Assembly: GCF_008831285.2 (NCBI RefSeq)
Contig: NC_045138.2
Span: 19,439,934-19,503,933, forward strand
Length of the DNA: 64,000 nt
From: Nymphaea colorata
Lineage: Eukaryota > Streptophyta > Magnoliopsida > Nymphaeales > Nymphaeaceae
Reading direction: 5' to 3'
The notes beneath the pieces were generated by a model. That model worked only from the letters and a program-made list of their open reading frames with translations. It made no database searches and was not told the origin of the DNA. The stretch's first letter is position 1. Every line of letters begins with the position of its first letter. Of this stretch, positions 1-11,200 are shown piece after piece. The position numbers and the translations under genes are program-made.

Positions 1-1189
1 CATTGTTGTTGGTTTGGTTTATTTTCAGAAGTCCTCTTGATTTGACTGTACCTCAATTTTAACTTAAACTAATATCAAATTTGAATCATGTTGTTTCGCC
101 GTCACAGCAACATGACCGACTCTTTTGAAAGGAAAACTCTAGGTGAGCCTTCACCGCCATGCAAACCCACCCTTGAACTTGATTTTGGTTTAGTGGAGGG
201 AATCGAGTGATCTGTTCTTTAGTCCTGAAGTCCAAAGCTGCTTCAAAACCTTGTTCACCGTTTGCTACTGTCCTACTCTTAGTTTCACTCTTAAAAGGTT
301 ATAAATTACCTGCTTCATGTTTCACTTTCACCCCCCGCGCCAACAAACTAGGGATAAAAAATCTCATTGGGAAACTTTAAATGTACGAGGGCGTTTGATG
401 CGTGTTGCAGTCCGAGTAGAACAAACGACGGTGTTCGTTCCGAGGGCACTGAGGAACGCACTCTCGCTAGTCTACCAAAGGGGCTGAACGAAGGAACAAA
501 ACAGATTGTCCCGTGCACATGGTGTTCTGTTCTTCGCATCAAACATCCTCATATTAGGTGTTCCCCTGCAAGAAACAACCAAAACAGTGGGGACTCCGTG
601 GTTCATGTGCGCGTGTAACACCATGAAAGACAATGGAGTTGATGCAGAGAATTTTACGTAGAAGACAAACATGAAATATTCACTCAAACATTATGTCGGA
701 CGGACACGGACACGACACAAAAATGATGTGTAATTGTCAGTAAAATGGGATGTGAACAGATTTTTTCCTTTTTTGGGATTTAACACACTGATATATAGTG
801 CTAAAAATGTGTTTGTATAAAATATTTTCCTTTTTTAAGTAGATTAAAATTGGTATTAAGTTCTAAAAAGTAACATGAATAAATTATCGTGCCCCTGTGA
901 TCCGGGATGGGTTGTCCGTCCGAGCCGGTCTTAAATTTGACCGAGGCATTCTGGGTCTGTTCCCACATCTTTCATAGTTAATCAGGAAATGTTCAGAAAA
1001 AATCAGCTGTTTGGAAGATGTCATGCTTTTGAAAATGATATATGCTTTTAATGCAATATCTAACGCCCTCATAATTTAAACATTACTTGTTCTTTATTTA
1101 TATATTGGTGATGTCTCAGAAAGGCTTTAAAAACGTGCCGAAATTTTCATTGGAAATTTTTCGTGAGGTGAGAATGAGAGGTTTGACAA
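1..1189. other. Intergenic, no gene seen
   Basis: The sequence is AT-rich and no reading frame resembles a known protein. The short frames at 348-687 overlap a candidate MITE (387-550) and look like chance openings. Nothing else is supported here. Confidence 0.6.
387..550. mobile_element. Candidate short MITE with 16-bp inverted ends
   Basis: The left end GAGGGCGTTTGATGCG (387-402) and the right end CGCATCAAACATCCTC (535-550) are inverted copies matching at 14 of 16 positions. They enclose a GC-richer 164-bp body unlike its AT-rich surroundings. I see no clear target-site duplication, so the superfamily is open. A chance inverted repeat is possible. Confidence 0.4.
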
Positions 1190-2570
1190 TGATGTGGGTC
1201 AATTTGGATCTGGATCTGCTTCAAACCAAAGTGAGTCTGGATTTGGAACAGATATCTTTGGCTGGGGTCTTAGAGATCCTGTCAATGACGTACCCGAACC
1301 CAGTGGGATAACGTTCTCCAGCCGCTGCAGGATTTTGGTTGGAGTGATATCCAGATCCAGATCCAGACAAAAACTAAATCTGGATCTACCAAGCATTGGT
1401 TTTATATGTGTAACTTGACTTGTAGTATATTGGCCGACGCAGAAATCCATACTCACTGCGTGCTGCGTTCAAATCCACTTACTGACAGGATCTTATTGCT
1501 TGTGCGTGGAAATCCCACGCACTTGCTTTGGATTTTGATTAGATCTCAGATCATGATCTGAACCGTTTACATCACTAAGTCGGTAGTTCCGGATCTACCC
1601 CTTCTGTTGATGCCACTGGCTGTGGACCAGAATACAGTTGACGAGGATCCAATGAAGCGGATCCAAAGTATTTGTCAGAATGAAGCACTGAAAATGTCCA
1701 GGTCCATTTTAATTCCATACGTAATCACATCTGAAATATTAGCATCGTTCTCCCATGGGCGATATTGGGGTCTGAAGGGATCCAAAGTGACAGTCCGTGA
1801 AATTTGGATCTGGATCCAGGCCAAAATAGATCCATGACCATTTGTACTCAATATGTCATGCCCAAATCCATAAAACAGAGGCACATGATATGGATCTATT
1901 CATGACCCAGACCGGCGTTTCTTATCCACACTAAGGCCCAAACTTCAGTTCAAAGATTTAAAGTTCTCTTGCACTCTCCTGCCCAAAGTCACTAGGTCCA
2001 AACAGACTAACTGTAACCCAACTAACATGCTCCATTTTGGGCCTATTTCTGGACCCAGTCCTGGTCATCCATACTCCTGAATTGGGTCCTAGACTTAGAG
2101 TCAGTTTTGAACTTAAGACTGTGAGGATCTTGGATTTGGGCATAATCTCAGACCGATAAGTGCAGTCCAAACATAAGATTTTGTTTCATTCTTCTATTAT
2201 CAAGAACAGAATCCAACTTGAAATGCCTGTTAGTCTCGCATCCTGAATCCAAAATCAAATTTTAGACTGAGAACTGTGACAGTTATTCCGATACAAAATC
2301 ATAAAACCAATGGTAGATTCATATCCAGGGAAGCCAATGGGCCATATTTGATCCAAAAACTGATCCAAACCTACCCGCTAGTTAGATGCAGCAAATCAAA
2401 TCGGATCGGACCATTATTACCAACAAACGGACAAACATCCCCCATTAGAACATCGATCCAGATCCCAATCTCAATTGGATGGGAACGGTCGGATCCGATC
2501 TATTTAGATCCGACGCAAGTCAAATTGAGATCACAGATCCGACCCGTTCAAATTGCCGAACTACACTATA
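1190..2570. repeat. GATC-rich dispersed repeat zone
   Basis: Words such as GGATCTGGATCT, CCAGATCCAGATCC and CGGATCCGATC recur on both strands. They form inverted pairs, for example 1203-1220 against about 1348-1368, and GTCGGAT/ATCCGAC near 2488-2515. No protein is recognisable. The zone shares vocabulary with the CAGATTC-rich repeats at 20.9, 34.1, 45.8 and 56.9 kb and is probably decayed non-autonomous repeat DNA. Confidence 0.45.
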
Positions 2571-3096
2571 GAGCCGTTATAAATGGCATGACTTGGTGCT
2601 CGTACCGCACAACTCGAACGGTCCAACAACCTCACTAATTACCGGGAACGGAACTCCATAAATTGTGTTGAAAACTGGAAAAATAAAAAGAAAGAAAAAA
2701 AATGCAGGAGTTTTTCGTTGCATTTATTAATTTTTTCTATTATTAAGTTTCTAGCCAAATAATTAAATGCTCATAAATGGCCCTTTTCTCTCTCGCAGAA
2801 TTCGAACGGCTCAGTCACATTAGGAAATAATTCCTTCCCATTACATAGACATTTCTCTAAATTTCTTCATGATGTATTGATTTTAGCCGTTCGTTAAATG
2901 TGATCAAATGATACACAAACAAGGAGATGACACTTTTTATAACTACATGGTGGCTTTAGAGGGGAAGCATTGATTATTGATGTCAATACATTTTATTTGG
3001 ATTTGATATCTGACTGAATTGCTTAAAAAAGATCGGATACATAACAAAAGTAACGTTCAATTGGATTTGGATTGGAGAAATGACATCTATTCAGCA
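2571..3096. other. Intergenic, nothing recognised
   Basis: AT-rich sequence with A-tracts. No coding or structural signal was seen. Confidence 0.55.
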
Positions 3097-3243
3097 ACAT
3101 CTCTCTCTCTCTCTCTTTCTCTCTACCTTCAGTAGCTCTCTCATTCTTTTTATATTTTTCCAAATGATCCAATTAACTAGTGAATGATCATAGACATAAT
3201 GAAATCATTGAATTATAAAAGAAAAACATAGCATGTAGCATGT

Positions 3244-3274
<31 letters not shown>

Positions 3275-3627
3275 AGAGAGAGAAAGAGAAAGAGAAAGAG
3301 TAAACGAATCACCAGGTCAGCTGATTCTCGACCAATTCAAATGAGTCTAAGAGGAGTCTTGGCTTAGACCTGAGCACTGAGCCGGGCCCAACATAGTTGG
3401 TAAACTTGAAAATCAGACTCGAAACGTCTGTTAATCGGGTCAGCATGTCAGTGGGTGGGCTTGGACTCGGTGGATCAAGTATTTGGACTCAGACCAACAA
3501 TGCAACTGAGTCACCGGGTCCCAAACTATTGGCAACATCTCTCTCACTACCCTCAGCTCATTCTTTTTATTTTTTCCCAAATAATCCAATTAACTACTGA
3601 ATGATCAGACATAATGAAATCACTGAA

Positions 3628-3704
<77 letters not shown>
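3097..3704. repeat. Two diverged direct copies, each ending in (TA)n
   Basis: A block of about 110-145 bp occurs at about 3097-3240 and again at about 3530-3633. Each copy starts with a CT-rich tract, runs through CTCATTCTTTTTAT and CCAATTAACTA, and ends in a TA microsatellite (3241-3272 and 3633-3704). The copies lie about 430 bp apart with small indels. Tying each copy to its own TA tract suggests that copy and tract were duplicated together, or that the block targets TA repeats. Confidence 0.6.
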
Positions 3705-3707
<3 letters not shown>

Positions 3708-6534
3708 GTGACCTAAAAAGTAAAAACCTACCTAATAAAAATGGAAATACTCGTCTACGAAGTAGGAAAGAAGGTAGGCCAATGGGCTTCGACTAACTGC
3801 CCAGTTACGACAAGTGACTACGTTGAAAACAGAAGGCGTAGAAAAAAGTTACTTTTTCCTTTTACTCATTCTTTTGTTTTCTTTTTCTTTTGTGGAAGGA
3901 AGGAGCATTTCTCACAACTTACAATGATGAATAAGGTTTGAAAGTCACATAATTTGACGTCTTGCAACATGCCGAGATTTGACTTGCCATTTATGTTTGC
4001 CGAAAGTGAGGCTCATATCAGAAAAAAGAAAAAATGTGAAGTTCATTTTTGGATTTATGCCCTCGAAAGTGGGACCTGAGCTGGAAATGTCTCTGACTGC
4101 CTTTTTATTAGTTACTCCTTCAAGGCATAACTGTCCTTCTACTTGTTCTTAATAACTACCATTAGGACCCGCTTGATTGCCTAGATAAATTATCTCGAGC
4201 GCCCGATATCTTGAACCCTAGCACACTAGTGGCACAACCAGGATTTTTTTTCACTAAAAAGCACTTGAGTTGGGGACATAAGTTAAATTTGGTGTCAGCA
4301 TAGCATGTAATTTTTGAGTCATGAAAATGAGACCTTGGGACGCTTTAATAAGATTTTTATTGGGTTGATATGGGCAATTGCCCACACCAGCCAACAAGTG
4401 GCTCGGCCATTAAAGCACACCATACCCACTCAAAGTTTGAAAATCCTTGAAACTTTTTTCAAACTAAGCTGCCTTTTTTGTTTTTTGCAATCAAACACGT
4501 CCTTAGAATGAGAATTATGAGATGGGTGTTTACGTGGATTCTTTTTGCAACCATTAGCAAAGTAAAACAACCAATTCGCAGTGGCCGGTTATTGTTAAGC
4601 TACTGTTTTCAGGATTCTTTTACAAACCATTAACAAAGAAAAAGAAATACAGTAATCGGCAATAATCGAATGGTGCAAGCATCATTTCGTAATATGAACC
4701 GTAAACGTACATCACATTGAAAATAAGGTAATATTACATGTCATTTGCATTTGTTGGATCGAGTTCAAGATCGTCAAGTTTCATGCCGAATTGGGATTGA
4801 ATTTTAGTAAAAGAAGGAAAAGGAACTGATGATCCTCATAAAAAATAAATAGACGATCATCCTTGCTCTCTTCAAACCGAACAAACAGTGACAGATAGAG
4901 TCGAACCCATTCCCCAAAAATCCTTCTGGATATTCCCAAATGTCTTGGTTATTCCTGGAACGTGAAAAAGCAGAAGAATAATCATTTGTTTCAAAAAAAA
5001 TCGATGAATTTCTGGGGAATCCTACAAAAAACAATTGGTTGCAGGAATGAAACTTGGATACGATTCAGATCCGACACACTTGGATTTAATATGACTGTTA
5101 TTATTTGGATTCATAACCTAATTTCAAAGAAGCCGAAACCCTTCCCCTTGGCCTAAGGGTCCAAGGCTGATTTGGGTTATAGTTGAACTCATGGGTACTC
5201 TCTTCAATTTAGTGTGCTACTCTCTTCAATTCTGTGAATAGCACTTGTCACCATTTGTATCGTAGAGGAGTAGTGTTCATGGGAATCGAAACTGATGACT
5301 AGTCTTTCATGAGCTCATCAACCCGACCAACTATGCTCTTCTCCTTCCGGCATTCACAACTTAATTTGAAGGAGTGGTTTTGTAAAACTTGATCTGATCC
5401 GAGGTTGACTAACTTGAGATCAGACACGCTAAATTGAAGTTTTGTTAGGTTTTGGAGTCGGTTCAAACTCAAATTTCAACGTCGAAGTCCACAATGCGTC
5501 AAGAGCAAACCGTAATTGGGTCCCATATTCTTTGCCAAATCCTGCTACTGGCGTTCAGATTTTGATCAATAACTGGTAGGATGTGGAAGAAAAACTGGTA
5601 TCACCGGTGCATTCCATTCATTGACTGAAAAGTTAGGTGCATTCTGTTAGAAAAACAGGTAACAGCGACGCATCACATTCATTGTCTGCAAATTTAGGTG
5701 CCTTATGAAGCAGCAGATAAGAAAAAAAAAAACGAAGAAAACTCTCATTTCCGTTCCTTCTCTAGGGCGGGTTGCATGTTTTACTGTTTTTGTCATTTTC
5801 CAAAATCCATTGGATACTTTGGTTATTTTCTAAAATATCACTTTCATTTTTCTTTCGTTGTTTTGTGGAGAGAAGTCCTCCTTTCGAGTACAATATCATT
5901 TGTAATTTTGAGCTCTTACCATGCAGATCCTGGCTCAAAAATATAAACTTCTCAGCCGATTCTCTGGGTCTGATTCAAAGTAGCAATACCTCTAGCGGCT
6001 ACAGTTCATTTGCTAATGGTTATTATATACTAAATATAAAAGATTAAACCAAAAAGTATAAAGTATATGATACTTCACATTAAAATGTTCCCACCTGCTG
6101 ACCAGATCAGCAAGAGTTACTCGACTTTAGCGTGTCGGTTAGCAAGAAATTTATTTCAGGCAGATCTTTTTTGTCTGTACGGTCGTTGAAAATTTTAAGA
6201 CAAATAGTGACGCCCCGACTTTGTTTTACTGGAATTTTCAAGGCAACAGTGTGACGCGTGAAAAAATTCACGTGGAAGGGTAAAAGTTCATCTGTGGAAG
6301 GGTCACATGATTCCTAATTCTCATCATCTTCCAAATGGTGAGTAAACGTATAATTTCAATACTGAACTAAGCCACAAAACAAACAGTTAGTCCAGCAAGC
6401 GCAGTGTCAAGAGAAACTAATTAGGCAAAGCCAGCCATCCGCAACTTACCAACGACAGCAAGAAGAAAAAGGAGAAGACAGTAGCAGAAGAAAAAGAATC
6501 GGAAAAAGAAGCACTCGAAGAAAATTAGCTATTT
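3705..6534. other. Intergenic between repeats and SEC13
   Basis: No frame resembles a known protein. Short CAGATCC-type repeat fragments appear near 5040-5115 and 5390-5500. The last 100-200 bases before 6534 are A/G-rich and probably include the SEC13 3' UTR, which would be transcribed leftwards. Confidence 0.55.
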
Positions 6535-7458
6535 CTATGGCTCCACTGTCGTAACCTGCTGCCATTGACCATCTACTGCTTCTTTCCACAGTGAGACTTC
6601 ATTATTTCCGTTAGCAACGGCCAATATATTCCCAGTCAGTGACCAAGACACCCTCCAAACCGGTGTTTTGAAATCCTTCAGAACCTTGCCCTCCCACTGG
6701 TCACCTTCCTTTCCCGCAGTCCATATCACCACTGAGCCATCTTGAGAAGCACTAGCAATTGTCGACTTTGGGAGCCCAAGGTTAGGTGCCCAAGCTACAT
6801 CTCTGACCCAATCCGAGTGCTTTTGGAGTGCAGGAAAACAATCCATCTTCCACGCCCCATTGTACAACTTCCATATCTTAACAGTATTGTCACAACCCCC
6901 AGATGCTAGTTTATGCACTAGATCCAGAGGACTGGAGCCAACCAGTGTGCCTGGAGCTGTGGCAGGAGCCCATGAAACAGAAGTGACACCAACAGCATGT
7001 GCTTGATCAATCCTGGCAGTATCCCAGCCACCATCTGCACGAGCAGTGAAGATGGAGATATTTCCATCAGAAGAACCACAAGCCAAACAGAGGCCTAGCT
7101 CATGGGGTGCCCACGAGATGGAATTAACAGAGGCCTTATGGTCCGTAAAAACATGAGCTTGTACCCATTCATTCTGTTGAGTTGCTTCCTTCCAGATGAT
7201 AACACGGCCATCATAAGAGCAAGATGCAAGAATAGGTCCGAACTTTGGGTGTGCCCAGGCAACTTGCCAAACGGGGCCCTGGTGGCCACTAAGTGTTGCC
7301 AAGAGCTGCTGAGAGGAGGTAGAACCGGAACTGCTGCTCAGGCCAAAGATTTTGATGGTAGTATCTGAAGATGCAGTTGCTAATCGCTTGCCATAGTAAT
7401 CCATGGCAACGTCATGCACAACATCCTTGTGACCAGATTCAATCTTCTGAGAAGACAT
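6535..7458 (-). CDS. SEC13: SEC13, WD40 subunit of COPII coat and nuclear pore
   Basis: SEC13 pairs with SEC31 to form the outer cage of COPII vesicles leaving the endoplasmic reticulum; it also sits in the NUP107-160 nuclear pore subcomplex. The frame is one uninterrupted exon of 307 residues. It begins MSSQKIESGHKDVVHDVAMD, the typical plant SEC13 start, followed by about six WD repeats, with blade-ending motifs such as VIIWKE, VKIWKL, VVIWTA and VSLWKE. The frame also offers an ATG five codons upstream (7473), but family resemblance favours 7458. That upstream ATG would lie in the spliced 5' UTR, after an acceptor near 7501. Length and content match full-length plant SEC13. It is divergently arranged with NDUFB8. 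Confidence 0.95.
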   Translation of the reverse strand: MSSQKIESGHKDVVHDVAMDYYGKRLATASSDTTIKIFGLSSSSGSTSSQQLLATLSGHQGPVWQVAWAHPKFGPILASCSYDGRVIIWKEATQQNEWVQAHVFTDHKASVNSISWAPHELGLCLACGSSDGNISIFTARADGGWDTARIDQAHAVGVTSVSWAPATAPGTLVGSSPLDLVHKLASGGCDNTVKIWKLYNGAWKMDCFPALQKHSDWVRDVAWAPNLGLPKSTIASASQDGSVVIWTAGKEGDQWEGKVLKDFKTPVWRVSWSLTGNILAVANGNNEVSLWKEAVDGQWQQVTTVEP

Positions 7459-8428
7459 CTTTACTTCAACCAACGTATCAACGAATCAAAATTACTGTTT
7501 CTGAAAAAGCACACAAACAAGTGGATGATCAATAAAAAAGAAGCATTGCAAAGAAAAAAAAAAGATTGTACATTAAAGTTTTTAAGAAAGAAATGAAGGA
7601 GGTATTAAACAAATTTAAACTAAATTAAAAAAATGTAACAAATGTGATCGAACTTCACGCTACCAACACACAAGACAGAAGGATCATCCACATAATTCTG
7701 ATAGAAAACTATTTATTAGATCAGATATAAAGTTACATGGTAAACGACAAACGGGAATTTATGAAACTACCTAAACCTTGCAAGAGGAAGTTCTTTCTTT
7801 TGAATTCTAAAAGGAAAAATTATGAAAACATACTTCTAATTTCCTTTGCAATGAACACCAAGGACAACAATAACAGAAAAATTGATTTTATTATTATATG
7901 TCAAGAATGAGATGAAGGCGAATAAAATTCCACATAACTCACATGTTGGAAATTAACTAGATAAGAAAAAGACAAAAAGAAAATCATGAGTCTGCATCTT
8001 GAGAAAATTCTTTTGTTATATAAATACATCTATATACTCATTAGGTTTTTCTATGAGAATGAGGAGATGGCTCCCTTCCTTCACTAAAATCAATTGAAGA
8101 ATGAGGAATACAACAAACGAAAATTATTTATATCTGACCAGGGAACAATCCTGCAAGCAATGCAAGGATCTCATTCATTCCCCAAGTTTTCTAGCTGGAA
8201 GCCCTAAGTTTTGGAAACTGCAGGTCCATCCTGATCCACCAGATCACCAATCTATTTCATTCTCTCTCCTTCTTCTGCATGTCAATATCGTGCTAAGAAA
8301 CCACCAACCTTGAGAAAAATTCCTGATGTACCTGCTATAATCATTGGTTGTGGCACTCCAGGTAGGCATTAACAGAAATGAAAAGGTCTGCCCTTTCTCC
8401 AAAAGCCTTCTAATAGATGGGCAAGAAC

Positions 8429-8492
8429 ACAAAGGATTTCAGCTGGTAAAGCCACCCTCAACAAAGGATTTGAGCTGTAAAGCCACCCTCAA
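8429..8492. repeat. 32-bp tandem duplication in SEC13 leader intron
   Basis: Two adjacent copies begin ACAAAGGATTT at 8429 and 8461 and both continue to AAAGCCACCCTCA. They differ by one substitution and a 1-bp indel. Confidence 0.8.
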
Positions 8493-10391
8493 CGGGTAAG
8501 TTACCATAGGAAAACCATCACAGCAGGAACTAAACCTTAAGCATTACTTGACAAGATGAAACTATTAATTATCATGTCACTTACATGTAACTATGTAAGT
8601 GTAGTTTCCAGAGAACTATGGCTTTTCACCTAAAATTGGTGCCATGAATACTTTGAAAGGTTTGCTTTTGGGACAAAAATGTTTAAGGTTTATTCACTAT
8701 GCTGCTCCCCATCCGCTAACACTTCCAATCTTGTAAGGTGGTGTTTCTAACCCTTGTCTCTGACTTGGTAGCACACTTAACCTGATTCACCAGCTTACTT
8801 AAATATAACCATATATTTCAATAGATTCCTCATTCTGACCAGTCCTTTTTGCACCTTCAGTTCACCTGCCCAAGAAATTAGTGATGGAAATTCTTACGCG
8901 ACACATACTTAGTCAAAAAGATAACAGGTATGCCAGGTCAAAACTGAAAGGCAAGACTAACACCCTATGTATATGGAAGGACGTGAAGACATTCCTATAT
9001 CAAAGATTTTGAGAAATCTTTAGTGCCTTATATAACTGTGTGTCATACTGCTGATGGTCCTTTTAGGTGCGAAAAAAAGCTGGCTATGGGGCAGGTTGGA
9101 ATCAGCCAATCCAAACATTGGAGTCAGTTTTAGATCGTGTCACTATAATTGTCTAATCGATATCAAGGCGAAGTTCAACATCCAGATTTGGGTCCCACAT
9201 GCACAGACACTTGTGACATAAGGAGTAAGGACTTGAAAATAGTCCTGCTTAGAAAATTCTAACAAATCCTCATGCGCTTAAACCATACTATGAAGTGTTC
9301 TAAAAAGAGTGACATGACGTGACCGCTTTCAGCTTCTTAGCGAAGAGGCGGAGTCAATAACGCCTATAGGTCAATAAATAAGGAACTTATCAAGCTACAA
9401 GTGCACCATGAAGTGAGGTGCTTACATATCCATTTATTGCAGTGATTCTATATTCTCTGTAAACTCCACTTTTCATCTACTTTTGTGCTTTAATCAGTTT
9501 GTAGTTTGTACCATGTCATTTTTTCCTTTTCTAACTCATTTTTTCTGTACATTTTTTATTAATTTTGTGGTATGCTCCCCGTACATTCTTTGTGGCTAAT
9601 ACTCCTAAATATTGGCATAAAAAAATAATACAGTAGTAATGGAAAAAATAAATGAAAATGATGAGTCGCATTGCTAGGAGATGGACTAAGAAGTAAGAAC
9701 AGTTTTTCTTGTCCTTAGTCGCTATAGTTGTGCATGTAGTTATTGTATTCAACGAGTATACATAGCAGCCAGCACTGGCTGTTCCCCAATGAGGTCAGAA
9801 TTCTAAAAATGAAGAAAATAAATATTGAAATTCAAATTCCAAAACAAGATTATTTCTGTATTTAGCATTGATTTTTATACTTAAACCCTCATTTCAAATG
9901 AATGGAGCACGTTTATGTTAACCACTAGATCCGGTCATTTTACATAGTCAAGCGAAAATGATGGGAACAATAATACATAGGAAAGTTAAAATGACATGAA
10001 ATGGAAACAAGCATGACATCTTAGCACATGGATATTATCTTTGAGAAGAATCAATTTGCAATAACACAGCTGAAAAATCAGTGCCATCTGAATACAGAAG
10101 AAGCGGGAAAAGAGGATTAATTGTACAAAGTTAATTTTGCACATTCTCAAGTCTTGCAGTTAATCAGTCCAAGAACCACAGAAGAACTAAGAACTTCACA
10201 GATTACAGAATCTCCGAAGGCCAGCTAAGAAAGACTAGAAAACATCAACATGGATATACAGCAGAGATCGAGAGGAAGAAGAGAAAGCAAAACAGAACTG
10301 ACTGAAAAAAAAAAAGACGAGAAAAAGAAGCAAGTCTGGAAAAAAATCAATACTCCAACACCCCAATCCCCAAATCTTGCAGTAGCTACCA

Positions 10392-10523
10392 AGATCTGCA
10401 AATCGACTGAATTTCATTATGTGAATGTTCAATATACTTTCTCGTTTCAATATACATTCACATAATGAAATTCAAATTATGTCAACCAAATTATTTTCCA
10501 GATCTGCAAATCGACTGAATTTC
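10392..10523. repeat. 24-bp direct repeats flanking a 20-bp-arm hairpin
   Basis: A 24-bp sequence starting AGATCTGCAAATCGACTG occurs exactly at 10392-10415 and 10500-10523. Between them, perfect 20-bp arms (GAATTTCATTATGTGAATGT at 10409-10428 and its complement at 10454-10473) form a hairpin with a 25-base loop. It lies on the SEC13 side of the shared promoter. Confidence 0.8.
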
Positions 10524-10826
10524 CACAGTTTCCTCACCAGCCATAAGCATGACGAGGAAACACGAAGTGCCGCTCTAAATCAAATCAACAACCGATTTCC
10601 CGACAATCTATCAGTTAGAAACAGAAAATGACCTACATACAACATTTTAGATACACAATCATGAAAAATACCGACCGCCCACGGCTTGTATTCAATTTAC
10701 GAAAGATCAAAAGCCAGGGCCTATCCAGGACCAAAAACAAAAATGCAAAGCACATGCACAAACACAACACAAAAACGCGAAAAAAATTGCAGTATATAGA
10801 TCAAATATCAAGTGATCCGAGCAGGA

Positions 10827-10950
10827 GAGAGAGAGTACCCGTCTGTGATAGGAAGGTATCGGAGAGGCTGGATGGCCGAGAAGATTTGAGAGAGAGTACC
10901 CGCCTTTGATAGGAAGATGCGGAGAGATGGCCGGATTCCCGCGACGATTT
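10827..10950. repeat. 61-bp tandem duplication carrying a splice donor
   Basis: Two diverged copies begin near 10827 and 10888. Each contains, on the minus strand, the donor-like sequence GGGTACTCTCTC that would end the SEC13 leader exon. The duplication therefore provides two candidate 5' splice sites, 61 bp apart (after 10839 and after 10900). Confidence 0.7.
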
Positions 10951-11000
10951 TTTGGGGGAGAGAGAGGGAGAGAGAGAGAGAGAGAGCAAAAGGGGAGAGT
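10839..11000 (-). other. Probable SEC13 5' UTR exon
   Basis: Read leftwards, this is a CT-rich leader with a long CTCTCT tract (about 10960-10990), typical of plant 5' UTRs, ending at a GT donor at 10839 or 10900. The transcription start is not visible and the right boundary is approximate. Confidence 0.5.
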
Positions 11001-11200
11001 CGGAGAACGGAGACGCACGCCGGGCCTGTTGGCAGGGTCAAATGGGTCGGGTCATATATCTGGATTTGGGTATGAGTGGAACAGGTAGACACAAATCGGA
11101 TCCGATCAAAAGCTCTTGTCGAGGCCAGGGGCCAGAGGGACGTGAAACGGTCCGGGTCGGTTGGATTCAAGTCCTGACCCGTATCATTACCTCGATATGG
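10987..11200. promoter_or_regulatory. Shared SEC13/NDUFB8 divergent promoter
   Basis: Only about 200 bases separate the inferred leader exon of SEC13 (leftwards) from that of NDUFB8 (rightwards). The segment is much more GC-rich than the flanks and has no obvious TATA box in a convincing position. This fits a bidirectional housekeeping promoter; its exact limits are inferred. Confidence 0.5.

Larger units (their letters stand above)
7459..10838 (-). other. SEC13 5' UTR tail and long leader intron
   Basis: Reading leftwards, an acceptor (pyrimidine tract then CAG) ends at 7501, leaving about 42 bases of UTR before the start codon. The likely donor is at 10838/10839, or its duplicate at 10899/10900, which gives an intron of about 3.3 kb. 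No gene is visible inside. It holds a 32-bp tandem duplication at 8429 and a hairpin-bearing duplication at 10392. Long first introns in 5' UTRs are common in housekeeping plant genes; the splice model is inferred. Confidence 0.6.

Noticed and set aside
3614..3796. Open frame of Tyr-Ile repeats
   Set aside because: It is only the translation of a TA microsatellite; the same applies to frames at 33628 and 37685.
7102..7368. Plus-strand open frame opposite SEC13
   Set aside because: It is a shadow of the SEC13 coding sequence and has no family resemblance.
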